DNA of 51,814 nucleotides from Actinomadura sp. BRA 177 (lineage in GTDB: Bacteria > Actinomycetota > Actinomycetes > Streptosporangiales > Streptosporangiaceae), in assembly GCF_013372625.1 (NCBI RefSeq), contig NZ_JABXFD010000334.1, forward strand, positions 1-51,814, read 5' to 3'. A program made the translations under genes and the position numbers. Position 1 is the first letter of the stretch. Each line of letters begins with the position of its first letter. The notes beneath the pieces are model-generated. The model was not told where the DNA came from. It did not search any database and saw only the letters and a program-made list of their open reading frames with translations. Below, piece by piece: positions 8,877-17,028 of this stretch.

Positions 8877-8890
8877 TGGACATGTGTCCA
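8877..8890. promoter_or_regulatory. Second 14-bp palindrome, operator-like
   Basis: TGGACATGTGTCCA has perfect 6-bp arms (TGGACA and TGTCCA) around TG. Its geometry (6-2-6) is the same as that of the KstR-type site, and its centre is exactly 35 bases downstream. It lies about 27 bases before the start codon of the GMC gene, where a roadblock repressor would sit. The cognate regulator is unknown. Confidence 0.55.
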
Positions 8891-8916
8891 ATTCCCTCGT
8901 GTGCGCGGAGGTGCTC

Positions 8917-10539
8917 GTGGTCCGAGCCGATTACGTCGTGGTGGGCGCGGGCAGCGCCGGGTGCGCGGTGGCGCGCCGTCTCGCCGAGAGCGGGGCGAGC
9001 GTGGTGGTGCTGGAGGCCGGGGGCCGCGACACCGCGCGGGGGGTGAAGAACCTGCTGGAGATCCCCGGTGCGGTCGCGGTGATGCTCTCCACACCGCAGC
9101 TGAAGAAACTCGTCGACTGGGGGTACAAGTCGGTGCCTCAGACGTCGGCGTGGGGACGGGTGATCCCGCAGACGCGCGGCAGGGTGCTCGGCGGCTCCAG
9201 TTCGGTCAACGGCATGTTGTTCGTGCGCGGCAACCGGCAGAACTTCGACGACTGGGCCGCGGACGGCGCCGAGGGCTGGTCGTACGAGGACGTGCTGCCC
9301 GCGTTCAAGCGGCTCGAAGACTGGGAGGACGGCGCCGGCGAGCTGCGGGGGGCCGGGGGCCCAGTCAAGGTGCGGCGGCAGAAGGACCTCACCGAGGCGT
9401 CCCGCAGCTTCATCGACGCCGCGACCGACCGGCTCGCCGTCCCGTTCCTGGACGACTACAACGGCCCCGAGCAGGAGGGCGTCGGCGTCTTCCAGCTCAG
9501 CGCGGACCGCGGGGTGCGCTACTCGGCCGCCCGCGCCTACCTGCGCACCGACCCGCCGGACAACCTGCTGGTCCTCACCGATGCCGACGCGGCCCGGATC
9601 GTGCTGAGCGGCGGCCGCGCCACCGGCGTCGAGGTCGTCGGCGCGGACGGCGAACGGCAGGTCATCGCCGCCGACCGCGAGGTGATCGTCTCCGCCGGGG
9701 TGTTCGGCTCGCCCAAGCTGCTGCAGCTGTCGGGGATCGGGCCGGCGGCGCTCCTGCGGCAGCACGGCATCGAGGTGGTCAGCGACCTGCCGGTGGGCGA
9801 CAACCTGCACGACCACCTGTTCGTCCCGGTCTCCTTCCGGATGGACTCGGCGCTGCGGCGGCCGACGCCGGCGTACTTCATGCGCGGGCTCGCGCGGGCG
9901 CGGCTGCACCGCTTGGGCTGGGCGAGCGGCTCGCAGTTCGAGGCGACCGGGTTCGTGCGCAGCTCGCTGTCCGGCGCGATCCCCGACCTGCAGCTGCACG
10001 CGCTGTACTGGGTCTATCCGTTCCCCAACCAGGACGGCGACAAGGCGGTGCGCCCGCCCACGTCCAAGCCCGGCCTCAGCGTCTTCCCGACGCTGATCTA
10101 CCCCGAGAGCCGGGGGACGGTCCGGATCGCCGGCCCCGACCCGGCGCTGCCGCCGCTGATCGACCCCGCCTACCTGACGGCCGGCAAGGACGCCGAGGTG
10201 CTGATGGAGGGCATCTCGATCGTCCGGGAGGTGATGGCGGGAACGGGCGACAACCAGGGTGAGATCCGCCCCGGCCCCGACTACACCGACTCCGCCGAAC
10301 TGCGGCGGTTCCTGCCCAACATCGTGCACTCGGTCTACCACCCGGTCGGCACCTGCCGGATCGGATCGGACGAGCGCGCCGTCGTCGATCCGCAACTGCG
10401 GGTCCGGGGCGTCGAGGGGCTGCGGGTCGCCGACGCGTCGGTCATGCCGTCGGTCACCGGAGGCAACACCAACGCGCCCTCGATCATGATCGGTGAGCGC
10501 TGCGCGGACCTCGTCCTCGGGACGGAGGCGGCCAAGTGA
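8917..10539 (+). CDS. GMC-family FAD oxidoreductase (choline dehydrogenase-like)
   Basis: GTG 8917 is chosen because GGAG at 8907-8910 lies 6 bases upstream and translation then begins right before the FAD fold. The 540-residue product shows YVVVGAGSAGCAVARRLAESG (about 5-25), the GMC signature GRVLGGSSSVNGMLFVRGN (about 88-106), the second signature SAGVFGSPKLLQLSGIGP, and the C-terminal HSVYHPVGTCRIG and TGGNTNAPSIMIGERCADL segments with the catalytic His. It should oxidise an alcohol to a carbonyl. The KstR-type operator upstream and the crotonase gene overlapping its stop suggest a sterol- or terpenoid-derived alcohol, but the substrate cannot be read from sequence. Confidence 0.9.
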   Translation: MVRADYVVVGAGSAGCAVARRLAESGASVVVLEAGGRDTARGVKNLLEIPGAVAVMLSTPQLKKLVDWGYKSVPQTSAWGRVIPQTRGRVLGGSSSVNGMLFVRGNRQNFDDWAADGAEGWSYEDVLPAFKRLEDWEDGAGELRGAGGPVKVRRQKDLTEASRSFIDAATDRLAVPFLDDYNGPEQEGVGVFQLSADRGVRYSAARAYLRTDPPDNLLVLTDADAARIVLSGGRATGVEVVGADGERQVIAADREVIVSAGVFGSPKLLQLSGIGPAALLRQHGIEVVSDLPVGDNLHDHLFVPVSFRMDSALRRPTPAYFMRGLARARLHRLGWASGSQFEATGFVRSSLSGAIPDLQLHALYWVYPFPNQDGDKAVRPPTSKPGLSVFPTLIYPESRGTVRIAGPDPALPPLIDPAYLTAGKDAEVLMEGISIVREVMAGTGDNQGEIRPGPDYTDSAELRRFLPNIVHSVYHPVGTCRIGSDERAVVDPQLRVRGVEGLRVADASVMPSVTGGNTNAPSIMIGERCADLVLGTEAAK

Positions 10540-11336
10540 GCGAGGAAGCCCCGATCCTGCTGGTCGAGGACGCCGACCGCGTCCGGACGATCACGCTCAA
10601 CCGGCCCGCCGCGCTCAACGCGTTCAACGAGGCCCTCTACGACGCGCTGACGGACGCGCTGCTGGAGGCCGCCGACGACCCGGCGGTGGCGGTGGTGCTG
10701 CTGACCGGCAGCGGACGCGCGTTCAGCGCCGGCACCGACCTGGTCGAGATGGGCGAGCGCATCGCCGACCCGGACTTCGAACCCGGCAAGCACGGATTCA
10801 TCGGCCTCATCGACGCCCTGGACGCGTTCGACAAGCCGCTGATCCTGGCGGTCAACGGGCTGGGGCTGGGCATCGGGCTGACCGTCATCGGGTTCGCGGA
10901 CCTGGTCCTGATGTCCGGCGACGCCCGGCTCAAGACCCCGTTCACCAGCCTGGGCGTCGCGCCGGAGGCCGCGTCGAGCTACCTGCTGCCCCGCCTGGTC
11001 GGCCGTCAGAACGCCGCCTGGATCCTGCTGTCGGCGGAATGGATCTCCGCGGCCGAGGCCAAGGAGATGGGACTGGTCTGGCGGGTCTGCGAGCCCGCCG
11101 CCCTGCTGGACGAGGCGCACCGGGTCGCGGCCACGCTGGCGAGCCGCCCGATCTCCAGCCTGCGCGAGGTCAAGCGCGACATGACCGCGCCGCTGCGCGA
11201 GGAGATCCGGCGGGCCCGGGAGCGGGAGAACGACGGTTTCGCCCGGCTCATGGGCGGCCCCGCCAACGCCGAGGCCCTGGCGGCTTTCGCCGAGGGCCGC
11301 GACCCCGACTTCACCTCCCTCCCGCCGGGCTGGTAG
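10536..11336 (+). CDS. Enoyl-CoA hydratase/isomerase (crotonase) family protein
   Basis: A 266-residue protein whose GTG start overlaps the GMC stop by 4 bases, so the two are translationally coupled. Crotonase features are NRPAALNAFNEALYDAL (about 20-36), the oxyanion-hole loop GRAFSAGTDLVEM, NGLGLGIGLTVIGFADLV, and the LKTPFTSLGVAPEAASSYLLPRLVG helix. The TPFTSLGVAPE region resembles enoyl-CoA isomerases (ECI/PECI) more than classical hydratases. It probably isomerises or hydrates an unsaturated acyl-CoA made downstream of the GMC step. A hairpin follows the stop codon. Confidence 0.88.
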   Translation: MSEEAPILLVEDADRVRTITLNRPAALNAFNEALYDALTDALLEAADDPAVAVVLLTGSGRAFSAGTDLVEMGERIADPDFEPGKHGFIGLIDALDAFDKPLILAVNGLGLGIGLTVIGFADLVLMSGDARLKTPFTSLGVAPEAASSYLLPRLVGRQNAAWILLSAEWISAAEAKEMGLVWRVCEPAALLDEAHRVAATLASRPISSLREVKRDMTAPLREEIRRARERENDGFARLMGGPANAEALAAFAEGRDPDFTSLPPGW

Positions 11337-11368
11337 GCCCGGCGCAGGATCTCCCCGGTCGCCGGGCC
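11336..11368 (+). terminator. Hairpin after the GMC/crotonase operon
   Basis: A perfect 9-bp stem GGCCCGGCG (11336-11344) and CGCCGGGCC (11360-11368), with a 15-base loop, starts at the last base of the crotonase stop codon. It separates that operon from the FecCD-type uptake operon. Confidence 0.6.
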
Positions 11369-11379
11369 CGTTTGACAGG

Positions 11380-11433
11380 CGATGCTGCATCTACTTAGTT
11401 ATTGCATACTTGTTGCAGTTACTGAGGGGACGC
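11380..11433 (+). promoter_or_regulatory. AT-rich leader of the FecCD-type uptake operon
   Basis: This short stretch is strikingly AT-rich for the window and holds repeated TGCA-n(0-2)-TACT words (TGCATCTACT, TGCATACT, TGCAGTTACT) just upstream of a GAGGGG ribosome site at 11424-11429. A metal- or cofactor-responsive operator would be expected here. It does not match the DtxR/IdeR or Zur consensus well, and I cannot name the regulator. Confidence 0.35.
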
Positions 11434-12540
11434 ATGGGTTCGGCAACGGTGGCCCCGGCAGCGGCGGAGGCGGGATCCGACCTCGACGATCTGGGGGCGT
11501 CCTCCCGCCGGCGCCGGTACCTGCTCCTCCTGCTCGGGCTGCTGGCGGTCTTCCTCGCCACGGTCGTCGCGGCGGTCGGGATGGGCGCGGTGTCGGTGCC
11601 GCCGCTGACCGTCCTCGACATCGTCGGCCACCACCTCGTGGGCAGCCCGGCCGAGGTCACCTGGCGTCCGGCGCACGACTCGATCGTGTGGCGGGTCCGG
11701 TTGCCGCGCGTGCTGCTGGGCGCGGCGGTCGGTGCCGGGCTCGCCGTCACCGGCATGGCCCTGCAGGCGATGGTGCGCAACATGCTCGCCGACCCGTACC
11801 TGCTGGGCGTCAACTCCGGCGGATCGACGGGCGCGGCGGCGGCGATCCTCTTCGGGTTCGGTGCGGGGTGGGGCGAGCACGCGCTGCAGTTCGCCGCCTT
11901 CCTGGGGGCGCTCGCCGCCTCGCTGCTGGTCTTCGTGATCGCGCGGACGGCGGGACGGGTCACCTCGACGCGGCTGCTGATGACCGGGGTGGCCGTCGGC
12001 TACGCGCTCTACGCGCTGACCAGCTTCCTGATCTTCGCGTCCGATTCGGCCGAGGGGTCGAGGTCGGTGCTGTTCTGGCTGCTGGGCACGCTGGCGCTCG
12101 CGCACTGGTCGGTGCCGCTGGTCGTGGTCGTGGCCGCCGTCGTCCTGGTGACCGGCCTGCTCACGCTGTGGGGACGGCGGCTGGACGCGCTGGCGATCGG
12201 TGACGAGACCGCGCAGACCCTGGGGGTCTCGCCGGCGCGGTTCCGGCTGGTGCTGCTGGTGCTGGTGTCGCTGGCCGTGGGGGTGCTGGTGGCCTCCTCG
12301 GGCAGCATCGGCTTCGTCGGGCTGGTGATCCCGCACCTGGCCCGGCGCATCGTGGGCGCCACCCACCGGCGGGCCATTCCCGTCGCGGCGCTGATCGGCG
12401 CGACCTTCCTGCTGTGGGCCGACCTGGCCGCCCGCATGGTGCTGAGCCCGCAGGAACTGCCGATCGGCATCATCACCGCGCTGGTCGGCGCGCCGTTCCT
12501 GCTCATCCTGGTCCGCCGCCTGCACGCCGGAAGCGAGTGA
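11434..12540 (+). CDS. FecCD-family ABC importer permease
   Basis: ATG 11434 is chosen because of GAGGGG 4 bases upstream; the frame is open back to 11410. The 368-residue protein has about ten hydrophobic segments and the BtuC/FecCD hallmarks: RLPRVLLGAAVGAGLAVTGMALQAMVRNMLADPYLLGVNSGG (about 89-130), LLGTLALAHWSVP, the coupling region LDALAIGDETAQTLGVSPAR, and SGSIGFVGLVIPHLARRIVGATHR. It forms the membrane channel of an importer for an iron chelate, heme, cobamide or similar cofactor. The ATPase and lipoprotein genes follow. Some relatives of this operon type are annotated as F420-0 transporters, which I regard as unproven. Confidence 0.92.
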   Translation: MGSATVAPAAAEAGSDLDDLGASSRRRRYLLLLLGLLAVFLATVVAAVGMGAVSVPPLTVLDIVGHHLVGSPAEVTWRPAHDSIVWRVRLPRVLLGAAVGAGLAVTGMALQAMVRNMLADPYLLGVNSGGSTGAAAAILFGFGAGWGEHALQFAAFLGALAASLLVFVIARTAGRVTSTRLLMTGVAVGYALYALTSFLIFASDSAEGSRSVLFWLLGTLALAHWSVPLVVVVAAVVLVTGLLTLWGRRLDALAIGDETAQTLGVSPARFRLVLLVLVSLAVGVLVASSGSIGFVGLVIPHLARRIVGATHRRAIPVAALIGATFLLWADLAARMVLSPQELPIGIITALVGAPFLLILVRRLHAGSE

Positions 12541-12547
12541 GACAGCC

Positions 12548-13339
12548 ATGATCGAAGGACGCGGGCTCAGCTACGCCTACGGATCGACGACCGTGGTGCG
12601 CGACATCGACGTCCGAGCGGAATCGGGCCGGATCCTCGGGCTGCTCGGCCCGAACGGCAGCGGCAAGACCACGGTCGTGCGGATGCTCACCGGGATCGTC
12701 GCGCCCCGCAGCGGGCACGTCCTGCTGGACGGGCGTCCGCTGGACGCCTTCCCCCACCGCGAACTCGCCCGGCAGATCGCCGTCGTGCTGCAGGAGTCGT
12801 CCGGCGACCTGCCGATGACCGTGGCCGACATGGTCATGCTCGGCCGGGCGCCGCACCAGTCGACGTTCTCCCGCAACAGCGCCGAGGACCACCGCATCGC
12901 GGCGGCCGCGCTGCGCAGGGTCGGCGCCCGGCACCTGGCGGACCGGATCTTCGTCCGGCTGTCCGGCGGCGAGAAGCAGCGCGTGATGATCGCCCGCGCG
13001 CTGGCGCAGCAGCCGGCGCACCTGGTCCTGGACGAGCCGACCAACCACCTCGACATCCGGTTCCAGCACGAGCTGCTCACCATGATCCGCGGGCTCGGCA
13101 TCACCACGGTCATCGTGCTCCACGACCTGAATCTGGCCGCCCGCTACTGCGACGACGTCCTGGTCCTCCAGCAGGGCGACGTCGTCGCGCACGGACCCTG
13201 CGCCGACGTGCTGACGCCCGAACTCCTCGAAGGCGTCTACGGCGTCGGCGTCGAACGCCTCGACACCTCGCGCGGCATCCAGTTCCTCTTCCACCCGCTC
13301 GACACCGCGTCCGTACCGGCGTCCGCGAGCAGCGGCTGA
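12548..13339 (+). CDS. ABC transporter ATP-binding protein (FecE/BtuD type)
   Basis: A 263-residue ATPase starting at ATG 12548, 7 bases after the permease stop. Walker A is LLGPNGSGKTT (about 32-42), the Q-loop lies in AVVLQESSGDLP, the signature is RLSGGEKQRVMIARAL (about 137-152), Walker B is HLVLDEPTNHLD, and the switch His is in TVIVLHDLNLAARYC. The order and the LHDLNLAARYCD ending are those of iron-siderophore, heme and vitamin B12 importers. It should energise the FecCD permease at 11434. Confidence 0.93.
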   Translation: MIEGRGLSYAYGSTTVVRDIDVRAESGRILGLLGPNGSGKTTVVRMLTGIVAPRSGHVLLDGRPLDAFPHRELARQIAVVLQESSGDLPMTVADMVMLGRAPHQSTFSRNSAEDHRIAAAALRRVGARHLADRIFVRLSGGEKQRVMIARALAQQPAHLVLDEPTNHLDIRFQHELLTMIRGLGITTVIVLHDLNLAARYCDDVLVLQQGDVVAHGPCADVLTPELLEGVYGVGVERLDTSRGIQFLFHPLDTASVPASASSG

Positions 13340-13380
13340 CCCGGACGCCGTACCGATCACTGCAAGGAGTAGTCCGTCAG

Positions 13381-14367
13381 ATGAAGCGATACCTCGCCTG
13401 GTTCGGGGCCGGCCTGCTGGCCGCCGCGCTGGCCGGCTGCGGCTCGACCGGCCCGGAGGCGGACGGCCAGGGGAACACCGCGGCGGGCTATCCCGTCACC
13501 GTCCAGAACTGCGGGGTGGACGTCAAGGTGGACGAGCCGCCCTCCCGCGCCATGATCGTCAACAGTGCGCCGCTGCAGTACCTGTCCTCGCTCGGCGTCC
13601 TCGACCGGCTGGGATCGCGGGCCGGGAAGTTCCCGCCGGAGTACTATTCGGAGCAGACGCTCGCGGCGGTCGGCAAGGTCCCGTCCCTCACCGACCGGCT
13701 CGGCTCCGACGGGCATCTGAAGATCTCCACCGAGGCGATCATCGCCCAGGACCCCGACCTGCTGCTCGGCCTGCCGGAGGGCGTCACGCGGGAGTCCCTC
13801 GCCGCCGCCGGCATCCCCGTGCTCCTGGAGCCCAGCTTCTGCCCGGACGGGATCGAGGACCCCGGCTACGAGACGATCTACAGCCAGATGCGGCTGTACG
13901 GGAAGGTCTTCGACCGGCAGGCGCAGGCCGAGCAGGCCGTCAAGGACCTCCAGAAGCGCATCACGACCGTCGAAGCGGGCCTTCCCGCCCAGAAGGGCCG
14001 CAAGGTGGCCGTGCTGTGGCCCTACCGGGGCGAAGGGACCGTCGGGGCCTACGGCAACCAGAGCATGGCCACACCCCAGCTCAAGACGCTCGGCGCGCGG
14101 AAGGTGTTCGCCGACGTCGACAAGCGCATCTTCGAAGTGTCGATGGAGGAACTGCTGGGACGCGACCCCGACACCATCGTCCTGCTGCACACCGAAGGCA
14201 CCGACCAGGAGATCAAGCAGGCCCTGCTCGACATCCCCGGCGCCAAGGACCTCCGCGCGGTCAAGAACGACGCGATCACCGTGCAGCTGTTCAACTTCAC
14301 CGAACCGCCCACGCCCCTGGTCCTGGACGGACTGGAGCGCCTCGCCGCCTACTTCAAGGGAAAGTGA
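13381..14367 (+). CDS. FecB/BtuF-type substrate-binding lipoprotein
   Basis: A 328-residue protein with a lipoprotein signal: positively charged MKR, a hydrophobic stretch, and a lipobox LAGC with the Cys at residue 20. The mature part opens with YPVTVQNCGVDVKVDEPPSRAMIVNSAPLQYLSSLGVLDRLGSRAG, the usual N-terminal lobe of cluster A-II binding proteins for siderophores, heme or cobalamin. Later, LKISTEAIIAQDPDLLLGL and MEELLGRDPDTIVLLHTEG also fit the fold. It captures the ligand outside the membrane and passes it to the permease at 11434. The ligand is unknown. Confidence 0.9.
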   Translation: MKRYLAWFGAGLLAAALAGCGSTGPEADGQGNTAAGYPVTVQNCGVDVKVDEPPSRAMIVNSAPLQYLSSLGVLDRLGSRAGKFPPEYYSEQTLAAVGKVPSLTDRLGSDGHLKISTEAIIAQDPDLLLGLPEGVTRESLAAAGIPVLLEPSFCPDGIEDPGYETIYSQMRLYGKVFDRQAQAEQAVKDLQKRITTVEAGLPAQKGRKVAVLWPYRGEGTVGAYGNQSMATPQLKTLGARKVFADVDKRIFEVSMEELLGRDPDTIVLLHTEGTDQEIKQALLDIPGAKDLRAVKNDAITVQLFNFTEPPTPLVLDGLERLAAYFKGK

Positions 14368-14372
14368 ACGCC

Positions 14373-15119
14373 ATGCCCTCGAACTCGCCCGTCCAGGAGC
14401 GGATCACCTGGTACTGGGACCAGCACGCCCCCGCCTACCAGGAATTCCAGGAGCAGCGCCTCGCGCACCCCGACTACAACGCCGCCTGGACCCGGATCTG
14501 GCAGGACGCGCTGCCGGACGACGCCGAAACCGTCCTCGACATCGGTACCGGCACCGGTCACGCCGCACTGACCATCGCCGCCCTCGGCCGCCGCGTGACC
14601 GGCATCGACATCGCGCCCGCCATGCTCGACTACGCACGCGACAACGCCCAGCGCCGCGGACTCGACATCACCTTCGTCCAAGGCGACGCGGTCAGGCCCG
14701 AAGCGCCCGGCGCCCCCTTCGACGCACTCGTCAGCCGCTACCTCCTCTGGACACTGCCCGACGTCGACACCGCGCTGAGCAACTGGCGCCGCCTGCTCCG
14801 CCCCGGAGGCCGGCTGGCCATCGCGGACGCGCCCTGGCACGCCGGCGGAATGCGGCACTCCGACACCGACCCCAGAGCCCGCGCCTACGACGAGGAGGCC
14901 CGCCGCGCACTGGTGCTGGCGGAAGCGGAGACCATCACCGCCTGGCAGGACCGGATCACCGCCGCAGGCTTCGCGGACGTCGAGGTCACCGCGCTGACTG
15001 ACCTCTACGAACTCGACGGCGTCCACGGCGTCGCGGCCGACCACCGCCGCACCCTGCAACACCTGATCACCGCGCGGAACCCCGAGACGGCCACGTCCCG
15101 CCCCCAGGACGGGGGATAA
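14373..15119 (+). CDS. Class I SAM-dependent methyltransferase
   Basis: ATG 14373 lies 5 bases after the stop of the lipoprotein gene, so this is probably the last gene of the uptake operon. The 248-residue product has SAM motif I at VLDIGTGTGHAALTIAALG (about 50-68), the acidic loop GIDIAPAMLDYARDNA, FVQGDA, and a LLRPGGRLAIADAPWH strand. Methyltransferases of this type recur next to FecBCD-like importers in actinomycetes. It may modify the imported ligand or make a matching metallophore. The acceptor is unknown. Confidence 0.85.
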   Translation: MPSNSPVQERITWYWDQHAPAYQEFQEQRLAHPDYNAAWTRIWQDALPDDAETVLDIGTGTGHAALTIAALGRRVTGIDIAPAMLDYARDNAQRRGLDITFVQGDAVRPEAPGAPFDALVSRYLLWTLPDVDTALSNWRRLLRPGGRLAIADAPWHAGGMRHSDTDPRARAYDEEARRALVLAEAETITAWQDRITAAGFADVEVTALTDLYELDGVHGVAADHRRTLQHLITARNPETATSRPQDGG

Positions 15120-15232
15120 GCCACACGTCCGCGAAAGAAATCCGGGCGGCGGTGTCGGATCGAGGGGGTGGTGTTCGTAGCAGGGGTGAGGCCGCCCACG
15201 AGGGCGCTCCCAACGAGAAGGGAACCCCGATC

Positions 15233-15835
15233 ATGAAGCTGACGACCAACACGCAGGTCTCCGTCGATGGAGTGGTGCAGGCGAACGGTGGGCGGAACCC
15301 GGACTTCGACCCCGGTTTCGAGCGCGGCGGGTGGGCCCGGCCGCTGTTCGACGGCGAGGCCATGACGTTCGTCGACGAGTTCTACCAGCGCGCCGACGCC
15401 TTCCTGTTCGGCCGGCGGACCTACGATCTGTTCGCCGGCTACTGGGGAGTGATGGAGCCGGGCAGCAGCCCCATCGCGGACGTGTTGAACACGCGGCCCA
15501 AGTACGTCGCGTCGAACACGCTCACCGACGCGGGCTGGGCGGACACGACCGTCCTGTCCGGGGACGTCGCGGCGGCCGTCCGCGAGTTGAAGGCCAGGCC
15601 GGGAGGCGAGTTGCAGGTGCACGGGAGCGGCAGGCTCGTCCGCTGGCTCCTCGCCAACGGGCTGGTCGACGAGATCAACCTGCTCGTCTGCCCGGTCGTC
15701 GTCGGCGCGGGCACGCGGCTGTTCCCCGAAAACGGCCCGGACCTGGCGCTTGAGCCGGTGGAGTCGCGAACCTATCCGAAGGGCATAACGCTCCAGGTCT
15801 TTCGGCCCGCCGGACGTCCGCAGTACGCGGCCTGA
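15233..15835 (+). CDS. Dihydrofolate reductase/RibD C-terminal domain family protein
   Basis: ATG 15233 follows a GAGAAGGG site. The 200-residue product is a stand-alone RibD C-terminal-like fold: MKLTTNTQVSVDGVVQANGG at the N-terminus, DAFLFGRRTYDLFAGYWG, NTRPKYVASNTL, the nucleotide-binding segment GGELQVHGSGRLVRWLLANGLVDEINLLVCPVVVGAGTRLF, and a final strand. Such proteins are NADPH-dependent reductases whose substrate is generally unknown. In actinomycetes they are often cotranscribed with ECF-like sigma factors of the type found 20 bases downstream. Confidence 0.9.
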   Translation: MKLTTNTQVSVDGVVQANGGRNPDFDPGFERGGWARPLFDGEAMTFVDEFYQRADAFLFGRRTYDLFAGYWGVMEPGSSPIADVLNTRPKYVASNTLTDAGWADTTVLSGDVAAAVRELKARPGGELQVHGSGRLVRWLLANGLVDEINLLVCPVVVGAGTRLFPENGPDLALEPVESRTYPKGITLQVFRPAGRPQYAA

Positions 15836-15855
15836 AGCACGGGAGGCGATCCGGG

Positions 15856-17021
15856 ATGCAGTACCTGATCTCCGTCATCCATGACAGCGGCGACCTCGCC
15901 ACCGCGGCCGAGGCGTTCGCGACCGCCGTCGAGCGGTGGCCGGCCGGCGGTGTACCGCCCAACCCCGGCGGCTGGCTGACCACCACCGCCAACCGGAAGG
16001 CCATCGACCGGATCCGGCGTGAGAACAAGCGCGACGACAGGCACAAGGAGGCTCAGATGGTCTACGACGACTGTCCGAGCCTCCCGGCGCCATCGATGAC
16101 GACCGGCTCCGGCTGATCTTCACCTGCTGCCACCCGGCGCTGGCGATGGAGGCCCGCGTGGCGCTGACGCTGCGCATGGTCGGCGGGCTGACCGTGCCCG
16201 AGATCGCCCGCGCCTTCCTGGTGCGGGAGAGCGCCATGGGGCGGCGGATCACCCGCGCGAAGGACAAGATCAAGGCGGCGCGCATCCCGTACCGGGTGCC
16301 GTCCGCCGAGGATCTCCCGGCGCGCGTCTCCGGCGTGCTCGCCGTCCTGTTCCTCGTCTTCAACGAGGGCTACCTGGCGACCGGCCCCGGCACCGGTCCG
16401 GTACGTCCCGGCCTGACCGCCGAGGCGATCCGGCTCACCCGCCTGGTCCGCGCCCTCCTGCCGGACGACGGCGAGGCGACGGGGCTGCTGGCGCTGATGC
16501 TGCTCACCGAGGCCCGCCGCCCCGCCCGCGTCTCGGCGGGCGGCGACCTGGTCGCGCTCGACGAGCAGGACCGCGGGACGTGGGACGTGGCGCTGATCGC
16601 CGAGGGCCACCGGCTGGTGCGCGAGCGCCTGGCCGCCCGGACGGCTCCGGGGCGCTACCAGATCCTCGCGGCGATCAACGCCGTGCACACCTCGGCCCGC
16701 GACATGCGCGACACCGACTGGTCGCAGGTCGTCGCCCTCTACGACCAGCTCGTCCGCGTCGACCCGTCGCCGGTCATCGCCCTCAACCGGGCGATCGCGG
16801 TCGCCGAACTCGACGGCCCGGAGGTCGCGCTGGCGGCCGTCGACCGCCTCGCCGACAGATTGGCCGGCTACCACGCCTACCATGCGGCCCGCGCCGACCT
16901 GCTGCGCCGGCTGGGCCGGAGCCGTGAGTCACGCGCGGCGTACGACAGGGCGATCGAGCTGGCGGGCAACACCGCCGAGACCGCCTACCTGACCCGCCGC
17001 CGCGACCAGCTTCCGATGTGA
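15856..17021 (+). pseudogene. ECF-like sigma factor (DUF6596 type), frameshifted
   Basis: Two overlapping frames together make one protein. The first (15856-16116, ATG behind GGGAGG) gives the sigma region 2 part, AFATAVERWPAGGVPPNPGGWLTTTANRKAIDRIRRENKRDD. The second continues at about 16077 with EPPGAIDDDRLRLIFTCCHPALAMEARVALTLRMVGGLTVPEIARAFLV (region 4 HTH) and the long C-terminal DUF6596 domain to 17021. One missing base near 16075-16077 (TGTCCGAG, where TGTCCCGAG would restore the frame) separates them. The N-terminus is also roughly 15 residues shorter than usual. Either a recent single-base deletion or a sequencing error would explain it. Sigma factors of this class sit beside reductase or YCII genes as here. 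Confidence 0.8.
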
Positions 17022-17028
17022 AAGGCGG

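Noticed and set aside
8838-8916. Longer N-terminus for the GMC oxidoreductase, starting near 8848
   Set aside because: It would place the KstR-type operator in the coding region and has no ribosome site; GTG 8917 has GGAG 6 bases upstream and starts at the FAD fold.
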